The notes below the pieces were generated by a model. The model was not told the origin of the DNA. It searched no databases and was given only the letters and a program-made list of their open reading frames with translations. The translations under genes and the position numbers were made by a program. Positions 58,138-63,479 of a DNA stretch of 63,479 nucleotides are shown one piece after another. The stretch is from Avimonas intestinalis (GTDB lineage Bacteria; Bacillota; Clostridia; Oscillospirales; Acutalibacteraceae), in assembly GCA_904380375.1 (NCBI GenBank), contig CAJFID010000013.1:1-63479 (forward strand), read 5' to 3'. Numbering within the stretch: the stretch's first letter is position 1; each line of letters opens with the position of its first letter.

Positions 58138-60279
58138 TTAGGAAAGAACCCGATAATCCGAGCCGTCACTGCGCGCACGGCAGAAGTCTCCACCATAGGT
58201 ATAAAAATAGACATATTCGTCTCCCAGATCAAAAGGCCCCATATCTATCGCATTGATAGAAGACGGCCATAAGGATATTTTACCGTCCAGGGTCACAGTG
58301 CCCACTTGGTGCCTTCCCCCTTCAAAGTCATCATAGCGAAAGACGACAACATTATTCTGTCTGGAAAAAAAGGACAGTGAAACATCCTGTGCTCCGCCGG
58401 AGACGCTTGAATTGGGAAGAAGAAGGCCCGAGCAGATTTGCTTGGCCTTCGCTTTGGGGTCGGTATACTTCAAGGAATAGAGATTGCCATCCATATTGTA
58501 ATAGATGGTATCGTCGCACACAATCAGAGACCAGCAGGATTCAAGCAGCAAGCGTTCCTTCTTGGTGCTCAGATCCATGACGTAAAAGCCATCGTCTTCC
58601 GCGGTGCTGACGCCGTATTTCCAATACAGCATTTTTCCGTCCACAAACCAAGGCTCAATAAGATAAATGGTGTCTTTCTCCGGATAAAGAGTGAGGAATT
58701 CCGTTACCTCAAGCGTCTTCAAATCGAATTTATAAAGGGTGCAGTAATAACCGGCATCCACACAGAAATAGCCGGCGTCCGCTAGGATGTTCAGGCAGTA
58801 CCCGTTCAGCGGGCTGATCATTTCCCGCTGGCTGCCGTCCGTACGCATCCGCCAGACACTGCCGCAGCAGTAATAGATCCAGTCCCCTACGACGTTGAGA
58901 TAATAAAACCCGGTGTCGCTTTCCGCTACAAGCTGATTCTGCGTCCCGTCGGTTTTCACCTTCATCAGCAGGCGGTAGCCGTTACCCATGCGATAGTAAA
59001 TCCACTCGTCCTGCCGAACAGCGTGCCCCATATTGGCAAGCAGCAGATTGTTCGGATTGTTGCCGACCGTATTGGCGTGACCCGGCCGGTAATCCGGTAC
59101 AAACGTGTCGGTGGCCGCCGTCGTTTTCGGGACGGTCGTCCGGGAGGCGGACGAGCCGCTCTGGGGCGCGGCGGTTGAGCCGGTTTCACGGACGGTGCCC
59201 TGCGCGGTCCCCTGGCTGCCGCCGGTGCCGGCCGGCGTCGTACCGCCCGAGGCGCCGGTACCGCCGCTCCCCGCGGAACCGGACGGGCTGCTTGCAGAGG
59301 CTCCCAGGAGGGAAGATGGGGAAGAGGAAGGAAGCGGTTCCGCAGAGGAATCGTAGGATTGTGAAAGCCCGGCCGGCTGTAAGGAGGAAAGCCATTTCCA
59401 GGGGAAGCCGTTGATCAGGACGGCCGTTAAGCAGCTGACCAGGGCGGCCAGCGCCATCAGCAGGGATACCGCCCGCAGCACGGCCCGGTTGCGCTGTTTT
59501 TCAATCACCCGGCGGGCGGACGCCATCTCCTTGGTATAGTTTTCATGCAGGATGCCGTCCAGCATCTGCTGGGCGACCGCCGCGCTCAGGACGTCGGTCC
59601 CGATGAGGGAGCGCAGGGAAACCGCGATCATGGTCGTCATGCTGCCGCTGTACATCGAGCGGTCAATGCCCTTGATTTTCAGCTCCTTGACCAGGGCCTT
59701 TTTCGCCGCGGCCAGCCGGCTGCGCACCGTGCTTTGCGGCTCGTTCAGCAGCTTGGCGATCTCCGACAGCTTCAGGCCGTCGTAATAGTGCAGGGTGAGG
59801 ACCTCGGTCTGCCGGGGGTCGAGCCGGTTCAGCGCCTCCTGCAGGTCGGCCCGGCGTTCGGCGGATTCCACGGGGCCGGTGTGGCCGTCCATGTCCGGCG
59901 ACAGCTCCTGCGCATATTCTTCAAAGCTGACGTGTCCCGCCGTATGCCCCAGGTCGCCGCGCAGGAGCTCCTTCGCCTCGTTTTCCATGATCCGCTTCAG
60001 CCAGTTGAAAAACGCCTCCGGAGTCCGCAGGCGGGGAAGGTGGCGATACGCCCGGATATACCCGTTTTGCAGCGCATCGTAGATATCCTCGTCCCGCTGC
60101 AAATACTTGCGTACCACCAGGTACATGGGACGGTAGGTCTGCATAAACAGGGAGGAAAACGCCTTTTTGTCGCCCACCATGGCTTTTTGCACGACCTCGA
60201 CATCCACGGGGGCCTTTTCCGCCAGGCTGCCGGCGGGATTTTCCGTATCGTCGTGCTTTGCCGCATCGTCCCTTTGCAT
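58138..60279 (-). CDS. Membrane-tethered ECF-like sigma factor with external propeller-like domain
   Basis: The 713-aa protein is a fusion. Residues about 39-105 are sigma region 2 (DEDIYDALQNGYIRAYRHL and FFNWLKRIMENEAKELL). About 145-199 is region 4 (RQTEVLTLHYYDGLKLSEIAKLL and STVRSRLAAAKKAL). A single membrane helix lies at about 266-289. A Ser/Gly/Thr-rich linker (about 303-393) follows, then a domain of about 315 residues with repeated WIYY/VYFY and D-G-S turns, as in DUF5050 beta-propellers. Topology would put the propeller outside the cell. GGAGG lies 6 nt before the ATG at 60279; an ATG at 60300 lacks a good site. Confidence 0.88.
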   Translation of the reverse strand: MQRDDAAKHDDTENPAGSLAEKAPVDVEVVQKAMVGDKKAFSSLFMQTYRPMYLVVRKYLQRDEDIYDALQNGYIRAYRHLPRLRTPEAFFNWLKRIMENEAKELLRGDLGHTAGHVSFEEYAQELSPDMDGHTGPVESAERRADLQEALNRLDPRQTEVLTLHYYDGLKLSEIAKLLNEPQSTVRSRLAAAKKALVKELKIKGIDRSMYSGSMTTMIAVSLRSLIGTDVLSAAVAQQMLDGILHENYTKEMASARRVIEKQRNRAVLRAVSLLMALAALVSCLTAVLINGFPWKWLSSLQPAGLSQSYDSSAEPLPSSSPSSLLGASASSPSGSAGSGGTGASGGTTPAGTGGSQGTAQGTVRETGSTAAPQSGSSASRTTVPKTTAATDTFVPDYRPGHANTVGNNPNNLLLANMGHAVRQDEWIYYRMGNGYRLLMKVKTDGTQNQLVAESDTGFYYLNVVGDWIYYCCGSVWRMRTDGSQREMISPLNGYCLNILADAGYFCVDAGYYCTLYKFDLKTLEVTEFLTLYPEKDTIYLIEPWFVDGKMLYWKYGVSTAEDDGFYVMDLSTKKERLLLESCWSLIVCDDTIYYNMDGNLYSLKYTDPKAKAKQICSGLLLPNSSVSGGAQDVSLSFFSRQNNVVVFRYDDFEGGRHQVGTVTLDGKISLWPSSINAIDMGPFDLGDEYVYFYTYGGDFCRARSDGSDYRVLS

Positions 60280-60528
60280 TGGTCTCCTCCATTTGTCCAT
60301 TCTTTCTTTAGGCGTTCCGGCCCGTGCCTAAGGCTATCATACCGTTTCCGTTGGAAAGTTTCAACGGCCCTGAGGCAAATTTCCCTTTTCCGATAGGGAC
60401 ATGCCTTTCCAAAGGCATGCACCCGCTGCGATGGGCGGAAGAAGCCTCCTCACGCCGCTTCCCGTTTTTCCGGCGGCGTCCAAGCAGGGGGATCTCCGTT
60501 TGCCGCCGCGGTGTGCCAAGGCGTCCGT

Positions 60529-60783
60529 TTATTCGGCGGAATCGGCGGGAAGCGCTTTCCCGCATTGGGGGCAGAATTTCTCGGTGCCGAGCAGGTCCGT
60601 GCCGCAATAGGGGCAGGGCTCAGACAGCAGATACCCACATTGCAGGCAGAGCCTTCCCCGCGGGATGACGGCCCCGCAGGAAGGGCAGAGGATTTTTTCC
60701 GGCATTAGCCGTGCGCCGCAGTATAGGCAGAATTTGGCGCCGGGCGCCGTTTTACGTCCGCACTGAGGACATGGGATGCCCAT
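60529..60783 (-). CDS. Triple zinc-ribbon small protein
   Basis: The 84-aa protein consists almost only of three zinc ribbons: CPQCG ... CLYCG, CPSCG ... CLQCG and CPYCG ... CPQCG. It resembles the double zinc ribbon (DZR) family. It has no membrane helix or enzyme domain, so it may be a scaffold or an adaptor. GAGGGGG precedes the ATG at 60783. It lies about 230 bp upstream of the sigma gene on the same strand. Confidence 0.75.
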   Translation of the reverse strand: MGIPCPQCGRKTAPGAKFCLYCGARLMPEKILCPSCGAVIPRGRLCLQCGYLLSEPCPYCGTDLLGTEKFCPQCGKALPADSAE

Positions 60784-60987
60784 CGCCTGTTACCCCCTCT
60801 CCATGCTGTCTCTATTAAATAAGACTCCGCGGCATACCGGTTTTGACGAACCGCCGCCAATTTTTATCCTTTGCCGTTTTGCCGGCGGCTTCCTTGCCTG
60901 TGGGGAGGATGAATGGGAATGGGCGACCGGCGGTGGGCTCTTGCGCGGAAGCGCCGCCGGAGGCGGTATATTTTTAAAAAATAGGGC
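60784..60987. other. Spacer between zinc-ribbon gene and tRNA promoter
   Basis: No gene is seen. The zinc-ribbon promoter is expected here but no good box pair was found. Confidence 0.4.
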
Positions 60988-61016
60988 TTGACTTTCTCCG
61001 CCTGGTATGGTAAAGT
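60988..61016 (+). promoter_or_regulatory. Promoter of the tRNA region
   Basis: TTGACT (60988-60993) and TAAAGT (61011-61016) are 17 bp apart, about 65 bp before the first tRNA-like sequence. TATAAC at 61015-61020 is a second possible -10 box. Confidence 0.5.
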
Positions 61017-61082
61017 ATAACACGTCGTCAGGACAAGGCAGGCCTTTTAGAAGCGGCTTGGCCGTGTTGCTGCCGTAGATAT

Positions 61083-61129
61083 GGGGGTATAGCTCAGCTG
61101 GGAGCCCGGTTGAAGCGGTTACACACCCC
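61083..61129 (+). other. Mini tRNA-like sequence 1 (47 nt)
   Basis: The first 22 nt equal the acceptor 5' strand and D arm of the tRNA-Ala at 61256. Then CCCG, a 7-nt loop GTTGAAG and CGG form a short arm, and TTACACACCCC closes on the GGGG start. There is no variable or T arm. Confidence 0.55.
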
Positions 61130-61171
61130 TCATGTTGGGAACAAAAACTTAATAATCACTCTCTTCTATCT

Positions 61172-61219
61172 GGGGGTATAGCTCAGCTGGGAGCCCGACA
61201 CACTCGGTTACACACCCCC
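61172..61219 (+). other. Mini tRNA-like sequence 2 (48 nt)
   Basis: It has the same architecture as the sequence at 61083: identical 5' 26 nt through CCCG, the different 7-nt loop ACACACT, then CGGTTACACACCCCC, which pairs with GGGGG. The two copies are 89 bp apart. Confidence 0.55.
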
Positions 61220-61255
61220 GTTCTTAAAATTGAATAATTGCCTTTTCCCACATCT

Positions 61256-61331
<76 letters not shown>

Positions 61332-61354
61332 ATTCAAGGGAAGGCTTTTATTAC

Positions 61355-61383
61355 TCACCGCTTGGAAAAGCGGTGATTTTTTT
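61355..61383 (+). terminator. Terminator of the tRNA-Ala transcript
   Basis: TCACCGCTT (61355-61363) and AAGCGGTGA (61368-61376) with loop GGAA, then TTTTTTT. It touches the stop codon of the convergent recombinase gene. Confidence 0.93.
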
Positions 61384-62986
61384 ATGCTGCGGGATTGCGA
61401 AAATCCATTCCCAGACTAAACTGTTCAAAATCAATGTTAAAGTCAATGTGCAGCTTGTAATCCCGATACACCTCTATTCTCTTAATTAAACAGCCAATAA
61501 TCATTTTCTTGCTTTCTATGCTGGCCGTATCGTACATATCCGCCCATGAAATAATCTCGTTGTACTGTGCGTTGAGAGATTTCAAAACCTCTTCTCCCTC
61601 ATCATAAGCCGTTTGGGCAGCTTCATACTGCGCTTGCAGTTCGGCGCATTTCTGCTCTGCCTCACTAATGAGCGATCCTAACAGGTCTTGCGAAAAAGCG
61701 CTTTCACCACGCAAGGACTTCACCACTTCGGCCTTTAATGAATTGAGGTCATTTGTTGCCTTTATATAGTCCTCGCGAACAGCGCGAAGCAACGTTTTTC
61801 GCTCTGTCATCTTATCCTTATACTTGGCGCCTATAATCTCGCTTTTAGGAATAGCTCGCATACGCTCGAAAATCTGGCGTATCAGCTTATCAACAATCTC
61901 GTCAAGGATATGCGAGGTATAGCCGGTTTGACCGTCACAGTCGGTTTGCTTTCTCGTCTTGCCATAACAAACATAACGCACCCGTTTTACGACCCTGTTC
62001 GGATCGTCTTTGCAGGGATAAAAGCGACCGTTTGTTGTAAGTGTCAGTCTTGACCCGCAATGACCGCAAAACACATTCCCAGACAAAAGGGAATTGCCCC
62101 TTGTATTCAAAGGAATATGCCGCACCTCGCTTGCAGACTTTGAGCGTGCTTTCCCAATTTTTTCAGCGGCCTCAAAAAGCTCCGGCTTGATAATTTGCAA
62201 ATGCGGCAGTATTTCGGAGCGACTTTCACCACTACGCAAAACACCCTTATAGGTAGGGTTTTTAAGAATCCCCCGAATAGTTGCCGGGTGCCACTTTTTG
62301 CCTGACCTTGTTCGATAACCGAGGTCGTTCAAATAAGTTGAAATCCGCTGGGCCCCAAAACCGTCATATACATACTTTTCAAACATGATCCGCACAACCG
62401 CAGCTTCCGCCTCGTTAACAGCTAAATCATACCATTCGTGTTTTCGTTTGTTTAACTGACCGCTTTTCACAAAATCATAGCCGTATGGATTTGTACCGCC
62501 CTTAAAACGGCCATCTTCGACAAGCTGTCCTAATGCGGTTTTCGTCCGAATAGAGGTCTTTTCGCTTTCACCGTCTGCCTGCCAAAACCGAATGTAGTTT
62601 GTCAGTTTATCCGTATGATTGTCAAAGCGCTGTTCACCCTCTTGGGTGCTCCACACGCGAATCCCATTTTTCACAAACCATTCCACGACAAATGGCGTTT
62701 CGTCCGCGATACGGCCGATACGGTCAAAGAGGAACACCAGCAAGATGTCAAATTTTTTCTGCTTGGCATACTCTTTGATGATCTGTACTTTATCTCGATT
62801 TTCTGCGCGCACCTTATGACCGGAAATTCCGTCCTCTTGAAACTCCAATACGATAGGCCAGCCTCTTTCCTCGCAAAAGCGGTGACAGGCTTTGCGCTGC
62901 ATAGGAATGTCCGCCCGACTTTTATCATCATAATCTACCTGTTTGTCAGTAGACACCCTATATAAGCAACAAACTCTGTTTTCCAT
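61382..62986 (-). CDS. Large serine recombinase of an integrated element
   Basis: The 534-aa site-specific recombinase has a resolvase catalytic domain (YRVSTDKQ with the nucleophile Ser near residue 12; FDRIGRIADE), a recombinase domain (about 160-300; RISTYLNDLGYRTRSGKKWH in part) and a zinc beta-ribbon (FCGHCGSRL ... YVCYG). A long coiled coil (about 400-490) follows. Such enzymes excise and insert Tn4451-type or conjugative elements. GC content is lower than in the host genes. AAAGGAT precedes the ATG. Confidence 0.95.
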   Translation of the reverse strand: MENRVCCLYRVSTDKQVDYDDKSRADIPMQRKACHRFCEERGWPIVLEFQEDGISGHKVRAENRDKVQIIKEYAKQKKFDILLVFLFDRIGRIADETPFVVEWFVKNGIRVWSTQEGEQRFDNHTDKLTNYIRFWQADGESEKTSIRTKTALGQLVEDGRFKGGTNPYGYDFVKSGQLNKRKHEWYDLAVNEAEAAVVRIMFEKYVYDGFGAQRISTYLNDLGYRTRSGKKWHPATIRGILKNPTYKGVLRSGESRSEILPHLQIIKPELFEAAEKIGKARSKSASEVRHIPLNTRGNSLLSGNVFCGHCGSRLTLTTNGRFYPCKDDPNRVVKRVRYVCYGKTRKQTDCDGQTGYTSHILDEIVDKLIRQIFERMRAIPKSEIIGAKYKDKMTERKTLLRAVREDYIKATNDLNSLKAEVVKSLRGESAFSQDLLGSLISEAEQKCAELQAQYEAAQTAYDEGEEVLKSLNAQYNEIISWADMYDTASIESKKMIIGCLIKRIEVYRDYKLHIDFNIDFEQFSLGMDFRNPAA

Positions 62987-63049
62987 AATTGATTCATCCT
63001 TTCATTCTGAAAAATAAAAGTGAATCAATATAAAAGTGTTATGCAATTT

Positions 63050-63262
63050 TCAAGGTACATAGCGTCTATCACTACCCCTATTGTACCTCTTTTTAGGGGG
63101 TATCACAAGGTTGTCGTCATTGCACCGATTTGGGTTTTGACCCGCAAATGAGGAAAGCAGGATTTGTTTGATGTGGTTGTTTACGCCCTCGTTTTTCGTT
63201 TCTGTAAAAGTGGCTGAAATCTCGTAGTCGCCAATATGAAAGACATGGGTATCTGCTGGCAT
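63050..63262 (-). CDS. TnpW-like transposon-encoded protein
   Basis: The 70-aa protein contains HVFHIGDYEISATFTETKNEG followed by an NNHIKQILLSSFA helix (quoted in part), the layout of small TnpW-type proteins found beside large serine recombinases in Clostridial transposons. AGGAGGG lies 6 nt before the ATG. The C-terminal third is basic and rich in Asn/Arg. Function unknown. Confidence 0.65.
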   Translation of the reverse strand: MPADTHVFHIGDYEISATFTETKNEGVNNHIKQILLSSFAGQNPNRCNDDNLVIPPKKRYNRGSDRRYVP

Positions 63263-63293
63263 AATATCCCTCCTAAATCGAAATTCACCAAGG

Positions 63294-63329
63294 AAAAAAG
63301 AAAATGGGTAGCGCCTCTTGGCGTTACCC
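63294..63329 (-). terminator. Minus-strand terminator inside the element
   Basis: GGGTAACGCC/GGCGCTACCC (10 bp with one G-U pair) with loop AAGA is followed by a T-rich run on the minus strand. It would end transcripts from a minus-strand gene to the right. Confidence 0.65.
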
Positions 63330-63443
63330 GTTCCCTTTACCTAACATCGAGCCTCGTCAGCGCGAGCTTCACTTTGCGACTTCGGGACAAGTTGGTATGC
63401 TCCCAAAAAGGCAGACACGAAAAAAGTATAGGAGGAAGCCCAA

Positions 63444-63479
63444 ATGGGAAAGCGGAAAGAACTGGGGATAGCAGAAAAG
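63444..63479 (+). CDS. Start of a gene cut by the window edge
   Basis: ATG at 63444 with AGGAGG 8 nt upstream opens a frame beginning MGKRKELGIAEK that runs off the window. The strong ribosome binding site makes it likely real. It belongs to the mobile element; the product cannot be named. Confidence 0.55.
   Translation, partial: MGKRKELGIAEK

Larger units (their letters stand above)
61350..63479. mobile_element. Left end of an integrated element (extends past the right edge)
   Basis: The AT-richer segment carries the large serine recombinase, a TnpW-like gene and the start of a further gene. It begins close to the tRNA-Ala terminator. The other end and the attachment core are not in the window. 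Confidence 0.75.

Noticed and set aside
61083..61219. Two normal tRNA genes
   Set aside because: They lack the T arm and the variable region, are only 47-48 nt long, and have no CCA end.

Overview
The window reads as a chromosomal stretch of a GC-rich, low-motility-type Clostridia genome (Firmicutes, plausibly Oscillospirales-like; this lineage call is inference). The grounds are strong AAGGAGG-type ribosome binding sites, sigma-A promoters of the TTGACA-17-TATAAT form, many TTG/GTG starts, and a Firmicutes gene set (SepF, GdpP, RNase J, TilS-Hpt-FtsH, CsoR, NifS/NifU-type Fe-S assembly). A flavodiiron protein and a Crp/Fnr regulator paired with a 4Fe-4S protein point to an anaerobe.

Layout. 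1-4300: GH25 lysozyme, galU, and two tandem RING-like/zinc-ribbon membrane proteins, all on the minus strand. 4500-11070: murD from a consensus promoter, two translationally coupled M42 aminopeptidases, two GNATs, and a methionine gamma-lyase-like PLP enzyme. 11370-22450: sepF, an XRE regulator, a divergent Crp/Fnr regulator and Fe-S protein sharing a palindromic operator, hemolysin III, csoR and a metal P-type ATPase with duplicated CsoR-type operators, azlCD, an S66 peptidase, nifU and nifS. 22800-23150: a 103-bp tandem array grown from the 3' end of rnhA. 23900-37180: core replication, RNA and cell-cycle genes (nucleotidyltransferase/mutase fusion, RNase J, gdpP, rplI, dnaB, tilS, hpt, ftsH). 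37290-38000: a decayed IS200-type element. 38900-48230: polyamine (potABCD) and polar amino-acid ABC transporters flanking an epimerase/HAD operon. 48400-53490: SGNH hydrolase, radical SAM protein, ABC-F ATPase with an attenuator-like leader, and a flavodiiron protein. 53650-56960: a lower-GC patch of accessory genes with one decayed gene. 57060-60280: an RNHCP zinc protein behind an elaborate leader, and a membrane-tethered sigma factor. 61080-61331: two mini tRNA-like sequences and tRNA-Ala. 61382-end: the left end of an integrated mobile element with a large serine recombinase and a TnpW-like protein, running off the right edge.

The strongest candidates for something undescribed are these. 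(1) The RNHCP gene (57612-58055) sits behind an 11-codon leader ORF and four RNA segments whose mutually exclusive pairings either hide or expose its ribosome binding site. This is the architecture of ermC-type translational attenuation, with three intrinsic terminators further upstream. (2) A sigma factor is fused through one membrane segment and a Ser/Gly linker to an extracytoplasmic propeller-like domain. (3) Two 47-48 nt RNAs resemble tRNAs without a T arm, upstream of tRNA-Ala. (4) An ABC-F gene has a long leader with a terminator and a visible antiterminator. All coordinates, pairings and motifs were read by eye. Family names rest on recognised motifs, not on searches.
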